Made by a program: the position numbers and the translations under genes
Notes under the pieces: generated by a model
Seen by the model: only the letters and a program-made list of their open reading frames with translations
Databases searched by the model: none
Told to the model about the DNA's origin: nothing
In this document: positions 18,105 to 27,241 of the stretch, piece by piece
Numbering within the stretch: the stretch's first letter is position 1
How the letters are laid out: each line of letters begins with the position of its first letter
From: an uncultured Eubacteriales bacterium
Lineage (GTDB): Bacteria; Bacillota; Clostridia; TANB77; UBA1234
Direction of reading: 5' to 3'
DNA length: 64,000 nt
Assembly: GCA_949283575.1 (NCBI GenBank)
Contig: CASDSU010000005.1
Span: forward strand, 23,347 to 87,346

Positions 18105-18552
18105 AGATTACCTTCAAGACGAGAAACGCTTTGAATGGCGAATCGAATGGCAAGAACGCATGGAGCATAGGTGCATTATCTATAACTCTAAAGGTCTTGC
18201 TACTAGATGTAGACGTGATTGTACGAAGTGTCCATCCTATTGGAACAAGAAACCTCAAATAGTTTCTATTGACCGAATGAAAGATGAATACGACTACGAA
18301 TTTCCTTCTAACATCGAAACTCCTGAAGAATACGCTGAACGATTGGAAAAAGAAGAGCGAGTTCGTGATGCTATTAACTCATTACCTAGCGAAGATCTAA
18401 AGGCTGTAGTTTACATGATTATGTATGGCTACTCCTATAGTGAAATTGCTAAGAAATTAGGCATCTCGAAGACTGCTGTTTCTAAACGATGGGAAAAGGC
18501 TAAACCGATTTTAAGAGAATTACTTAAGGATTACGAAAGTCAATATAGGTAA
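18077..18552 (+). CDS. Phage sigma-70-like factor, frame broken at an A7 run
   Basis: The frame from 18160 to the stop at 18552 gives 130 residues, but the reading is open upstream and continues the family's N-terminus (NTYEDYLQDEKRFEWRIEWQ). An ATG at 18077 (MAEAKK) reaches that frame only by a -1 shift in seven A at 18089-18095. The protein has a Cys cluster, RCRRDCTKCP, then a C-terminal sigma region 4-type HTH (YSYSEIAKKLGISKTAVSKRW). Such proteins precede replication genes in Bacillota phages and probably control early transcription. The break may be a mutation, a sequencing error or programmed slippage. Confidence 0.65.
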
Positions 18553-18570
18553 TAAAAATTCTCTAAGAGC

Positions 18571-18615
18571 GGTGAACGACTAATTCTCATCTGCTCCATA
18601 GCTAATGAGAGGAGG
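18571..18615 (+). promoter_or_regulatory. Conserved leader element L2
   Basis: GGTGAAC (18571), TGCTCC 21 bases later (18592) and GGAGG at 18611. TCTCAT and ATGAGA (18585-18590, 18604-18609) are complementary and would form a hairpin just before the ribosome-binding site. It matches L1 at 8615 closely and L3 at 52673 more loosely. Confidence 0.5.
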
Positions 18616-18621
18616 CGTCAC

Positions 18622-18666
18622 ATGGATATCCCAACACGTGGTGTGGCACTGAATCTCAACCATTAA
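18622..18666 (+). CDS. Possible 14-residue leader peptide
   Basis: ATG at 18622 follows AGGAGG by seven bases and gives MDIPTRGVALNLNH then TAA. The stop is 16 bases before the next gene. Strong ribosome-binding site, very short length and the folded leader suggest a translated leader, but coding cannot be proved. Confidence 0.35.
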   Translation: MDIPTRGVALNLNH

Positions 18667-18682
18667 TTAGGAGGAAAACGCG

Positions 18683-18871
18683 ATGGTTAAAGAAGAAAGA
18701 ATTTTAAACGCTATCTTTGGAAACGAACAACAACCTAATGCACTTAAGTTCTCTCTTAATCTTGATGAAGTAACTGTAGATGTTGCAATCAAGAAGAACA
18801 AGAGAAACGAAGATAAAGTTTGTGGTTGTTCTAAAGAGTGCAAATGTGGAGGGAAATGTTATGGAAAATAA
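18683..18871 (+). CDS. Small Cys-rich phage protein
   Basis: 62 residues behind GGAGGAAAACGCG. The C-terminal 17 residues contain six Cys in CGCSKECKCGGKC, a likely metal-binding knuckle; the first part is acidic and polar. It overlaps the next gene by 11 bases. No family is recognised; small zinc or iron-binding proteins are common at the start of phage early operons. Confidence 0.6.
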   Translation: MVKEERILNAIFGNEQQPNALKFSLNLDEVTVDVAIKKNKRNEDKVCGCSKECKCGGKCYGK

Positions 18872-19049
18872 AAGAAAGCCAAAACAAACCAGAGTTCTTA
18901 ATTGGGACGATGAAATAGAAGATTTGTCTCAAGAAGAATGCGAAGCTCGATACGGCAAAGCCTCTTATCCTAACGAAGAGTCTGATTGGAACGCTTGGAA
19001 AGAAGAGGAATTAATCCGTGAAGCAAACGAAGAACAAAGAGGTGAATAA
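18861..19049 (+). CDS. Small acidic phage protein, unknown
   Basis: 62 residues from the ATG at 18861, chosen because GGAGGG lies directly upstream inside the end of the preceding gene; the frame is open further upstream but without a start signal. Very rich in Glu, Asp and Trp (NWDDEIEDLSQEECEARYG), with no known motif. Translationally coupled to both neighbours in the early operon. Confidence 0.55.
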   Translation: MENKRKPKQTRVLNWDDEIEDLSQEECEARYGKASYPNEESDWNAWKEEELIREANEEQRGE

Positions 19050-19051
19050 TT

Positions 19052-19324
19052 ATGAATCAACAGATTAGTGAGCTTCTAATTGAAGCAAAAAAGATTATTG
19101 ATGATGCCTTAAATCTTCTTAACGTCAATAAGCAAAAAGAAGAAGAAAAAGTCATAACTTTAGATAAAATCCGTGCAGAACTAACATCTTTTGCTAGAAA
19201 AGGTTTCACTAAAGACATTAGAGACATCATTACAGGTTTTGGGGCTAATAAGTTATCTGAACTTAAGCCTGAACATTATGAAGAAGTTTTAAGTCGTGTG
19301 AGGGACATCGTCAATGGAAGATAA
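19052..19324 (+). CDS. Small helical early phage protein
   Basis: 90 residues behind AGAGGTGA. Two parts: an N-terminal helix with Lys/Glu heptads and a C-terminal piece (FARKGFTKDIRDIITGFGANKLSEL) that resembles a Rho-N/SAP-like nucleic-acid-binding helix pair. Similar short proteins directly upstream of DUF2800 genes are often labelled rRNA biogenesis protein rrp5 in Bacillota phages; true function is unknown. Overlaps DUF2800 by 11 bases. Confidence 0.65.
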   Translation: MNQQISELLIEAKKIIDDALNLLNVNKQKEEEKVITLDKIRAELTSFARKGFTKDIRDIITGFGANKLSELKPEHYEEVLSRVRDIVNGR

Positions 19325-20456
19325 AAAAAATCATTGTTTTTTAAATAGTTCAAGTAGTATGAGGTGGATCAATTGCCCACCAAGTGCACGACTTACCGAA
19401 GATATGGAAGATGTGACTTCAGTCTATGCTGAAGAAGGATCTAATGCCCACGCCCTTGCTGAATATAAGCTCAATAGGGCTTTAGGAAACAACATGGAAT
19501 ATCCAGAACTTACTATCTTCAATAAAGAAATGGATGAATATACCGACTCTTATGTTTCATTTGTTTTAGAGCAAATTGAAGCTTTGAAAGAAGAAGATGG
19601 TGGTAGCGCTCCATACGTCATGGTTGAACATCAAGTTTTATACGATAAGTGGGTAAATTTTGGATTTGGAACGATTGATTTTATCGGATGTACAAATAAG
19701 ACACTCCACATAATTGACTTTAAATATGGGCTAGGGGTTAAGGTTGACGCTACCGAAAATAGCCAGCTCAAGATCTATGCTTTAGGCGCAATCCAAGAAC
19801 TCGATTGTCTATATGATTTTGAGAAGATAATTCTAACTATTTATCAACCTAGAATTGGTAATGTCTCAACTTGGGAAACAACTAAGACCGATTTACTTAA
19901 ATGGGGTGAAGAAGTATTAAAGCCAGCAGCTGAACTAGCAGACAAAGGTGAAGGAATATTTAGAAGTGGTCCTTGGTGTAAGTTTTGTAAGGCTAGAGCA
20001 ATCTGCAAAGAAAGAAGCAAGGTGGCTCTTGATATCTTGAATGAAGAATTCAGGAATCCTAACTTACTTAGTGATAATGAAATTGAAGAAGTCTTACTCA
20101 AAGCCGATGAAATATCTTCATATCTAAACGACATTAAAGACTTTGCAGTCGCTAAAGCTCTTGATGGTAAGAAGTGGATTAACTTCAAACTTGTTGAGGG
20201 TAGAAGCACTAGAAAGTTTACTGATGAAGGAAGTGTCATAAATGTTTTAAAAGACAACAACATCAATCCATATGACACTAAACTTCGTTCTATTACTGAT
20301 ATTGAAAAAGAGCTAGGTAAAGCCAAATTTAAATCTCTTCTAGAACAATATGTGAATAAGCCACAAGGCAAACCAACACTTGTTTTGAGAAGTGATAAAA
20401 GAGAAGAACTTAGCCTAGTTAATACTGATTTTGATGTATTCAAGGAGGAAAAATAA
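19314..20456 (+). CDS. DUF2800 phage protein (Cas4/RecB-like nuclease fold)
   Basis: 380 residues. The sequence opens with a conserved SSSSMRWINCPPSARL and continues with EGSNAHALAEYKL, both typical of DUF2800. The core HIIDFKYGLGVKV contains the D-x-K of a PD-(D/E)xK nuclease, and the later Cys residues (PWCKFCKARAIC) resemble the Fe-S ligands of Cas4/AddB-type exonucleases. Thought to act in phage DNA replication or recombination together with DUF2815, encoded three bases downstream. Confidence 0.85.
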   Translation: MEDKKNHCFLNSSSSMRWINCPPSARLTEDMEDVTSVYAEEGSNAHALAEYKLNRALGNNMEYPELTIFNKEMDEYTDSYVSFVLEQIEALKEEDGGSAPYVMVEHQVLYDKWVNFGFGTIDFIGCTNKTLHIIDFKYGLGVKVDATENSQLKIYALGAIQELDCLYDFEKIILTIYQPRIGNVSTWETTKTDLLKWGEEVLKPAAELADKGEGIFRSGPWCKFCKARAICKERSKVALDILNEEFRNPNLLSDNEIEEVLLKADEISSYLNDIKDFAVAKALDGKKWINFKLVEGRSTRKFTDEGSVINVLKDNNINPYDTKLRSITDIEKELGKAKFKSLLEQYVNKPQGKPTLVLRSDKREELSLVNTDFDVFKEEK

Positions 20457-20459
20457 TTT

Positions 20460-21038
20460 ATGAATAATCAATCAACAAAAGTTGTAACTGGACCTAATAC
20501 GAGATGGTCATTCGTTCATGTTTTTAAGCCTTATGATCCAAACGGAAATGAGGCTAATGCTAAATATAGTTTGTGTTTAATCATTCCAAAAGATGATGAA
20601 CAAACCATTAATGCTATTAAAGAAGCTATCAAACTTGCTTATAAAGAAGGTGAATCAAGACTCAAAGGAAATAATGGAAAACTCCCTACTCTTGAATCTT
20701 TAAGAATTCCTCTTCATGATGGCGACCTTGAAAAGCAAGGTGAAGAAATCTATCAAAATGCTTTTTATATCAATGCTAAAACAAATAAGAAACCTGGCAT
20801 TGTTGATAAATATCTAAGAGAAATCACTAATGAAGAAGAGGTCTATAGTGGGTGCTATGGTAGAGCATCAATTACATTTTATGCCTATAACTCCAATGGA
20901 AACAAAGGCATCGCATGTTCTTTAAATAACCTTCAAAAAATTAAAGATGGCGAAAGACTATCTGGTAGAGCAAGTGCTAGATCAGACTTTAAAGGCTTTG
21001 AAACTGATGTCTTTGATGATGAAGATATACTCTTCTAA
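20460..21038 (+). CDS. DUF2815 phage protein (probable ssDNA-binding protein)
   Basis: 192 residues. The chain opens with a short strand (TKVVTGPNTRWSFVHVFKP) typical of DUF2815, an OB-fold family regarded as phage single-strand DNA-binding proteins, and ends in an acidic tail (FDDEDILF) like that of SSB proteins. It lies between the DUF2800 nuclease and the DNA polymerase, as in many Bacillota siphoviruses. The start is behind GGAGGAAAAATAATTT. Confidence 0.85.
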   Translation: MNNQSTKVVTGPNTRWSFVHVFKPYDPNGNEANAKYSLCLIIPKDDEQTINAIKEAIKLAYKEGESRLKGNNGKLPTLESLRIPLHDGDLEKQGEEIYQNAFYINAKTNKKPGIVDKYLREITNEEEVYSGCYGRASITFYAYNSNGNKGIACSLNNLQKIKDGERLSGRASARSDFKGFETDVFDDEDILF

Positions 21039-21049
21039 TTCATCAAATT

Positions 21050-21086
21050 ATAAGGGCGGTAGGAGGCTGAATCTTATCGCCCTTAT
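21050..21086 (+). terminator. Intra-operon hairpin between DUF2815 and DNA polymerase genes
   Basis: ATAAGGGCGGTA and TATCGCCCTTAT pair over 12 bp with one G-T. Only three T follow, so termination would be partial. It may limit polymerase expression. Confidence 0.55.
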
Positions 21087-21112
21087 TTCCTTATGAAAGG
21101 AGTACATAACAA

Positions 21113-23044
21113 ATGAAGAATTTAATTATTGATATAGAAACTTATTCTAGTGAGGATATCTCAAAATGTGGTGTTTATCGCTATGAAGAAGCTAAAGATT
21201 TTGAGATTTTACTATTTGGCTATAGTGTAGATTTTGGTGAAGTTAGAGTAGTTGAATTAGCTAGAGGTGAGGTAATACCTCAAGAAATAATAGAAGCAAT
21301 TAAAAGTAATGATGTTCTTAAGTGGGCTCATAATGCATCGTTTGAAAGGGTCTGTCTTTCGAGATATCTAGGCTTACCTATTCACACTTATTTAGATCCA
21401 TCTTCATGGCGCTGTTCGATGGTATATGCCTCTTGTTTATCTCTTCCAAAGTCACTTAAAGACATAGGGTATATCTTAAAACTCGATAAGCAAAAGCTAG
21501 AAGAAGGGAAAGAGCTAATTAAGTATTTTAGCATTCCTTGTAAACCAACAAAATCCAATAACTATAGGACTAGGAACTTGCCTAGCGATGATCTAATAAG
21601 ATGGGAGACCTTTAAGGCATATAACAAGCGTGATGTTGAAACTGAATGTGAGATTATTAAAAGATTAGAGTCACACACTCTAGCAAGCACAATTTGGATG
21701 GAATATGGAGAAAGTGAATCCATTAATGATAGAGGAGTCTTAATAGACGAAAAACTAGTAAATAATGCCATTGATATCTCCGATAAAACTACATTAATTC
21801 TTAAAAATACCCTGCAAAAGTTAACTAATTTAGAAAATCCAAATTCAGTGATGCAACTTAAAAATTGGTTAAAAGAACAAGGATTAGAAGTAGAAGATCT
21901 AGGCAAGAAAAATGTGCAAAACATTATAAAGAATGCTCCAAGTGATCTTATAAATTTAGTTCTTGCTTTAAGACTTCAAACATCCAAATCTTCAATTAAA
22001 AAATATGAGGCTATTAAAAACTGCAAATGTTCAGATAGTAGAGTAAGAGGCATGTTTCAGTTTGTTGGTGCCACGCGTACTGGTAGGTATGCTTCTAAAT
22101 TTGTCCAGCTTCAAAACTTAAGACAAAATCATTTATCAAACTTATCCGATATTCGAGAACTTGTAAAAAATGGCGATATTGAAGCGTTAAATCTACTTTA
22201 TGACGATATACCAGATGTACTTTCTCAGCTTATAAGAACAGCCTTTATTCCTAAGAAAGATCATAAATTTATAGTAGCTGATTTTAGTGCTATTGAAGCT
22301 AGAGTTTTGGCATGGTATGCAGGTGAAACTTGGGTTCTTGATGCATTTAAAAATGGCGAAGATATCTACTGTGCTACTGCAAGCAAAATGTATGGAGTAC
22401 CTGTTGTAAAGCATGAAGTAAATGGGGATTTAAGACAAAAAGGTAAGCAGGCTACTTTAAGCTGCGGATATGGTGGAAGCGTTGGTGCACTTAAGGCAAT
22501 GGGTGCTCTTGATGCAGGATTAAAAGAAGATGAGCTTCAAGAGTTAGTTGATACTTGGCGAAGCGCAAATCCTCATATTGTTAAGTTTTGGTGGGATGTT
22601 GATAAAGCAATCAAAAAGGCCTATTCAGAGCGAGTAACGGTTAGACTTAATAACCTCTTATTCAATTATAAGGGTTCAATAATGTATATCACCTTGCCTA
22701 GTGGAAGAAGTATCGCTTATGTGCGTTTTAGAGTAAGGGAAGATGAATCGATAACTTATGAAGGGAAACTTCCAAACAATAAATGGGGAGAGATTGAATC
22801 TTATGGCCCTAAGTTTGTTGAAAATATCGTTCAAGCTACGGCTAGGGACATACTTTGTAATTCTATTCATAACTTAAAAGCTTACGACATAGTGATGCAT
22901 ATTCACGATGAAGTAGTTATTGAAGCTAGTTTAGATACAAAGTTAGAAGAAGTAACTTCACTTATGAGTAAATCGCCTTCATGGGTTAATGACTTACTTT
23001 TAAGAGCTGATGGATATGAATGCGATTTCTATCAAAAAGATTAA
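21113..23044 (+). CDS. Phage DNA polymerase, family A
   Basis: 643 residues. The N-terminus is a DnaQ-like 3'-5' exonuclease (IDIETYSSEDISKCGVYRYE gives the Asp and Glu metal ligands). The polymerase domain has motif A DFSAIEARVLAWYAG, motif B in RQKGKQATLSCGYGGSVG and motif C HIHDEVVIE, all with the catalytic residues present. There is no 5'-3' exonuclease domain, as usual for phage replicases. Starts behind GAAAGGAG and lies between the SSB-like protein and the primase-helicase, forming the replication core. Confidence 0.95.
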   Translation: MKNLIIDIETYSSEDISKCGVYRYEEAKDFEILLFGYSVDFGEVRVVELARGEVIPQEIIEAIKSNDVLKWAHNASFERVCLSRYLGLPIHTYLDPSSWRCSMVYASCLSLPKSLKDIGYILKLDKQKLEEGKELIKYFSIPCKPTKSNNYRTRNLPSDDLIRWETFKAYNKRDVETECEIIKRLESHTLASTIWMEYGESESINDRGVLIDEKLVNNAIDISDKTTLILKNTLQKLTNLENPNSVMQLKNWLKEQGLEVEDLGKKNVQNIIKNAPSDLINLVLALRLQTSKSSIKKYEAIKNCKCSDSRVRGMFQFVGATRTGRYASKFVQLQNLRQNHLSNLSDIRELVKNGDIEALNLLYDDIPDVLSQLIRTAFIPKKDHKFIVADFSAIEARVLAWYAGETWVLDAFKNGEDIYCATASKMYGVPVVKHEVNGDLRQKGKQATLSCGYGGSVGALKAMGALDAGLKEDELQELVDTWRSANPHIVKFWWDVDKAIKKAYSERVTVRLNNLLFNYKGSIMYITLPSGRSIAYVRFRVREDESITYEGKLPNNKWGEIESYGPKFVENIVQATARDILCNSIHNLKAYDIVMHIHDEVVIEASLDTKLEEVTSLMSKSPSWVNDLLLRADGYECDFYQKD

Positions 23045-23066
23045 TCAAAGGAGGAACTTAAACTAA

Positions 23067-25412
23067 ATGATTACCTTATATATTTCAAATTTTATACAAA
23101 ATGAAAAGAATACAATTTATGGAAGAAAAGTTGAGATTTGCAGTGTTAATGACCTAAAAACAGCAGTTTCAAATGACTATGTATGTGCAAAATATAAGAA
23201 CAATAAAAGAGGAAACGATAACTTTATTGAGTCTGATTGCCTTCCATTTGATATTGATAACGATCATACAGAAGATGAAAAGAAATGGATTAAACCAAAT
23301 GATGTCGCTAGGAGATTTCCTGATGTCGAGTTCTTTGTTCATTATTCAAGAAATAACATGAAGGAAAAAGATGGGAAGAAAGCTAGACCTAAGTTTCATA
23401 TCTTTTTTAAGTGTGAGAAGTGCTCAAATAAAGACGATTATATTAGACTTAAAAACCTCTTTTATAAGTTCTTTCCTTATGTTGATGATAATGCTTTAGA
23501 TGCAGCTAGGTTTTTTTATGGAACTGAAGAACCTAAAGTTGAACATTACGGTGGTGAACTAGGCATTGACGATTTTCTTAGTATCTACTCACTTAACGAT
23601 ATGTCATATGAAATAGATGAAAATGGTGAAGTCATAGATTCTAATGATATTTCAAGTAATAAGGAGATCATAAGAGAAGAAATAGGCGAGGGCAATCGTA
23701 ATGCTACAATGTTCAAATTAGCTAGAAAGTTTATCTGGCGTCACGATGATACAGACTTTGCTCATGATCTTTTCTTAGAACAGGCCAAATTTTGTAATCC
23801 TCCTTTAAGCGAAGGTGAGCTTGCTAATATTTGGAAAAGTAACCAAGCATATTTAGCCAGAATGAAAGCTCAAAAGAAATACATTCCGCCACAAGAATAT
23901 TTCAAAAAAAGTGCGGTTATTAAAACACTCAAGCCAAAAGACTTTACTGATTTAGGACAAGCAGAAGTTATGGCTAAATACTTTAATGGCAAAATTGCTT
24001 ATTCAAATGCGACAGGCTTCTTAGTTTATAAAGATAATTATTGGCAAGAAGATCCTGTGTATTCCAAAAGATGTGCTCAAATTATCACGGATAAGCAATT
24101 AGAAGAAGCAAAAAATCAATTCTTTAGTGCTAATCAGAAAATAAATCAATATGCAGGTCAAAGTGTAGACATTACTGCTGCCATTAAAAGTGGAACCGAT
24201 CCAAAGTTAATGAAAATTGCAGCTGAAGTTGAAGAAGCCAAAGTGTATGAAAATTACATCATAAAGAGAAGAAATTCATCTAAGTTACAAAGTTCGTTAG
24301 AGGAACTAAAACCCTTAGTGCAAGTATATGTTAAAGACCTGGATAAAGATCCTTTTTTACTTTCAACACCGACTAAAACCTACGATTTAAGAAAAGGAAT
24401 TGATGGCGAACTAAATCCTGATGCTAAAAATATGCTTACTAAATCTACGACAGTAAGTCCATCGCTTAAGGGAAAGGATAAGTGGCTATCTTTTCTTAAT
24501 GAGTGCTTTGATAACGACCAAGAATTAATTGATTATGTTCAAAAGATATGTGGGCTTGCAGTAATAGGTAAAGTTTATATAGAGGGCATTATTATTTCTT
24601 ATGGTGATGGCGGTAATGGGAAGTCAACTTTTTGGAATACGATAGCAAGGGTTCTAGGCTCGTATTATGGCAAAATAAGCGCCGACGCTTTGACAACTAA
24701 CTGTAAGAGGAATGTTAAGCCAGAGCTAGCAGAACTTCGCGGTAAAAGGCTTATTATTGCCTCAGAAAGCCAAGAGGGGGCAAGGCTTAATGATAGTGAG
24801 ATAAAGGAGCTTTGTTCGACTGATGATATTAGAGCAGAGAAGAAGTTTAAAGATCCATTTGATTTCACTCCAACACATACACTTGTTTTATACACTAATC
24901 ATCTACCAAAAGTTAAAGGAACTGATGATGGCATTTGGAGACGAATCATCGTTATTCCTTTCAATCATAAATTTACGAAGGATAATACCGACATTAAAAA
25001 CTATAGTGATGTCCTTTATGAAGAAGCAGGAGAGTTTGTTTTAACTTGGGTAATTGAAGGCGCCAAGAAAGCTTATGAGTCTAACTTTAAGTTAAGAAAT
25101 CCATCAATAGTTCAAGAAGCAATCAACAACTATAAAAAGCAAAATGACTGGTTTGGAATTTTCATAAATGAATGCTGTGAAGTCAATAAAGATTTTAAGT
25201 GCAGTTCGTCTAGGCTATACCAAACTTATAGAGAATTTTCTTTAGCACGTGGCGAGCGTCCTAGAGCCACAATTGACTTCTATTCTGAGCTTGAAAGACA
25301 AGGCTATAAGAGAATTGAGCTCAAAAATGAGTTAAATAAAAGAGAGCTCACAGTGCTAGGTTTAGGTATAAAAAACATCGATATTATCGCGGATTTTGAC
25401 TTCCTAAACTAG
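23067..25412 (+). CDS. Primase-helicase of the P4/D5 (VapE-like) type
   Basis: 781 residues. The first 270 contain a primase-like region (CLPFDIDNDHTEDE with acidic metal ligands, PKFHIFF) and a PriCT-type helical part. The C-terminal half is a superfamily 3 helicase: D5_N-like domain, Walker A ISYGDGGNGKSTFWN, Walker B region RLIIASE and the sensor motif VLYTNHLPKVKGTDDGIWRR. It should unwind the phage origin and prime synthesis for the polymerase encoded upstream. Confidence 0.92.
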   Translation: MITLYISNFIQNEKNTIYGRKVEICSVNDLKTAVSNDYVCAKYKNNKRGNDNFIESDCLPFDIDNDHTEDEKKWIKPNDVARRFPDVEFFVHYSRNNMKEKDGKKARPKFHIFFKCEKCSNKDDYIRLKNLFYKFFPYVDDNALDAARFFYGTEEPKVEHYGGELGIDDFLSIYSLNDMSYEIDENGEVIDSNDISSNKEIIREEIGEGNRNATMFKLARKFIWRHDDTDFAHDLFLEQAKFCNPPLSEGELANIWKSNQAYLARMKAQKKYIPPQEYFKKSAVIKTLKPKDFTDLGQAEVMAKYFNGKIAYSNATGFLVYKDNYWQEDPVYSKRCAQIITDKQLEEAKNQFFSANQKINQYAGQSVDITAAIKSGTDPKLMKIAAEVEEAKVYENYIIKRRNSSKLQSSLEELKPLVQVYVKDLDKDPFLLSTPTKTYDLRKGIDGELNPDAKNMLTKSTTVSPSLKGKDKWLSFLNECFDNDQELIDYVQKICGLAVIGKVYIEGIIISYGDGGNGKSTFWNTIARVLGSYYGKISADALTTNCKRNVKPELAELRGKRLIIASESQEGARLNDSEIKELCSTDDIRAEKKFKDPFDFTPTHTLVLYTNHLPKVKGTDDGIWRRIIVIPFNHKFTKDNTDIKNYSDVLYEEAGEFVLTWVIEGAKKAYESNFKLRNPSIVQEAINNYKKQNDWFGIFINECCEVNKDFKCSSSRLYQTYREFSLARGERPRATIDFYSELERQGYKRIELKNELNKRELTVLGLGIKNIDIIADFDFLN

Positions 25413-25418
25413 TAAATT

Positions 25419-25519
25419 TACGAGGTCTACGAGGTCATTTCTATAATACTTACGCGTAGCGAGAAAAAGAAAAAAATAAATTATATATATATTAAGGAAT
25501 TGACTTCGTAGACCTCGTA
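25419..25519 (+). repeat. Inverted repeat with 14-bp perfect arms
   Basis: TACGAGGTCTACGA (25419-25432) is the exact reverse complement of 25506-25519. The left arm also holds a direct repeat of ACGAGGTC. The 73-base loop is AT-rich with a run of alternating AT. It fills the 154-base gap between primase-helicase and VRR-NUC genes and could be a replication origin or an mRNA processing structure. Confidence 0.65.
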
Positions 25520-25566
25520 TAAACCTTGTTTGAGGTTAATAAAAACGATGAAAAGCAGGAGGTCAT

Positions 25567-25872
25567 ATGAGAGAAAAATACCTAGAAGAATTGCTTATAA
25601 AAGCAGTGAAGAAAAGGAATGGACTAGCTCTAAAGCTTTACTCACCTAGCTATATAGGTGTTCCAGATAGATTAGTTCTTATCGCATTTGGTCATATTGG
25701 TTTTGTAGAACTTAAGGCACCTAATAAAGTGGCAAGACCTATACAGCTTAAAAGGCATGAAGAATTAAGAAATTTAGGGTTCAAAGTGTATGTACTAGAT
25801 AAGAAAGAGGAAATAGAAAAGATACTCGATGAAATTGAAGGAGGAAGGAACGATGAACTATCAACCACATGA
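25567..25872 (+). CDS. VRR-NUC domain nuclease
   Basis: 101 residues behind AGGAGG. The whole protein is one compact PD-(D/E)xK domain of the VRR-NUC type: PSYIGVPDRLVLIAFGHIGFVELKAP gives the Asp, the E-x-K pair and the hydrophobic strands. Stand-alone VRR-NUC proteins of this length sit beside SNF2 helicases in many phages and probably cut branched DNA during replication or packaging. Overlaps the helicase gene by 20 bases. Confidence 0.88.
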   Translation: MREKYLEELLIKAVKKRNGLALKLYSPSYIGVPDRLVLIAFGHIGFVELKAPNKVARPIQLKRHEELRNLGFKVYVLDKKEEIEKILDEIEGGRNDELSTT

Positions 25873-27241
25873 ATATCAAAAATATGCAATTGACTTTGTT
25901 GAAACTCATAAAGAAAGTGCCTTACTCTTGGATTTAGGCTTAGGCAAGAGTTCAATTGCTCTTACTGCAATTAATGATCTTTTATTTGATTATTTTCTTG
26001 TTCATAAAGTTTTAGTTGTAGCTCCTATTAGAGTGTGCATTAATACATGGACTAGCGAAATCAAAAAGTGGGACCACTTAAGAGATCTTAAATATTCACT
26101 ATGTGTTGGTGATGAAAGAACAAGGAAAAGAGCCCTTTATGCAGATGCTGATGTTTACATCATTAATCGTGAAAATGTTGAGTGGCTCATAAACAAAAGT
26201 GGTGTGAGGTTTGATTTTGACATGATCGTGGTTGATGAACTTTCCTCTTTTAAAAACGGAAAATCAAAAAGATTTCAGGCATTACTTAAAGTTAGGCCTC
26301 TAGTTAAAAGGATAGTTGGTCTTACAGGAACCCCTTCAAGTAATGGACTTATGGATTTATGGGCTGAATATAGATTACTTGATTTAGGAAAAAGACTAGG
26401 GAGATTTATTACTCATTATCGTGAAACCTACTTTGTTCCAGATAAAAGAAATCAAGAGATAGTATTTTCTTATAAACCTAAACTAGGCGCTGAAGAAGAA
26501 ATATATAGAAAAATTGAGGACATAACTATTTCAATGAAAGCTATTGACCATCTTCAAATGCCAAAATTAATAATAAACGACTATAAAGTAGAACTTGATG
26601 CTAAAGAAAGAAAGCAATATGAATCCTTATCAAAAACTTTAGTTCTTGAGTTGGGCGACGAAGACATAACTGTTGCTAATGCAGGAGTACTCTCTAATAA
26701 ACTGCTTCAAATGGGTAGTGGTTCTCTTTATTTTGAGGATCATAGCTTTGTAGAAATACATGATAAAAAGCTTGATGCACTAGAGGATTTGATTGAAGGT
26801 GCTAACGGTGAATCGTTGCTTGTTGCTTATTGGTTCAAATCAGATTTGGAAAGAATCATTAAAAGATTACAAAGAATAAAAGAGAAAACTGATATCTCAT
26901 TTGAGGTTTTAGATAAGCCATCAGTAATTGAAAAGTGGAATAAAGGCGAAATAAATGTTGGCTTAATTCATCCTCAATCAGCAGGACATGGTCTTAATCT
27001 TCAAGAGGGAGGGAATCAGTTGATTTGGTTTTCACTCACCTGGTCGTTAGAACTTTATCAACAAACTATCGGTAGATTATATAGGCAAGGTCAAACTTCA
27101 AAGTCAGTAGTAATTACAAGAATAGTGGCAAAAGACACGATAGATGAAGACGTCATTAAGGCACTTGATAAAAAGGAAAGAACGCAGGATGCCTTAATTG
27201 AGGCAGTAAAAGCCCATGTGAAAGGAGGAAATAGGCAATGA
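25853..27241 (+). CDS. SNF2-family DEAD/DEAH-box helicase
   Basis: 462 residues from the ATG at 25853, directly behind GGAGGAAGGAACG; an upstream in-frame ATG at 25829 lacks this site. Motif I is LLLDLGLGKSSIAL, motif II VVDELSSF, motif III GLTGTPSSNG, and the second RecA domain ends with motifs V-VI HGLNLQEGG and QQTIGRLYRQGQ. Phage SNF2 proteins of this size act as DNA translocases with the VRR-NUC partner. Overlaps the next gene by four bases (ATGA). Confidence 0.93.
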   Translation: MNYQPHEYQKYAIDFVETHKESALLLDLGLGKSSIALTAINDLLFDYFLVHKVLVVAPIRVCINTWTSEIKKWDHLRDLKYSLCVGDERTRKRALYADADVYIINRENVEWLINKSGVRFDFDMIVVDELSSFKNGKSKRFQALLKVRPLVKRIVGLTGTPSSNGLMDLWAEYRLLDLGKRLGRFITHYRETYFVPDKRNQEIVFSYKPKLGAEEEIYRKIEDITISMKAIDHLQMPKLIINDYKVELDAKERKQYESLSKTLVLELGDEDITVANAGVLSNKLLQMGSGSLYFEDHSFVEIHDKKLDALEDLIEGANGESLLVAYWFKSDLERIIKRLQRIKEKTDISFEVLDKPSVIEKWNKGEINVGLIHPQSAGHGLNLQEGGNQLIWFSLTWSLELYQQTIGRLYRQGQTSKSVVITRIVAKDTIDEDVIKALDKKERTQDALIEAVKAHVKGGNRQ

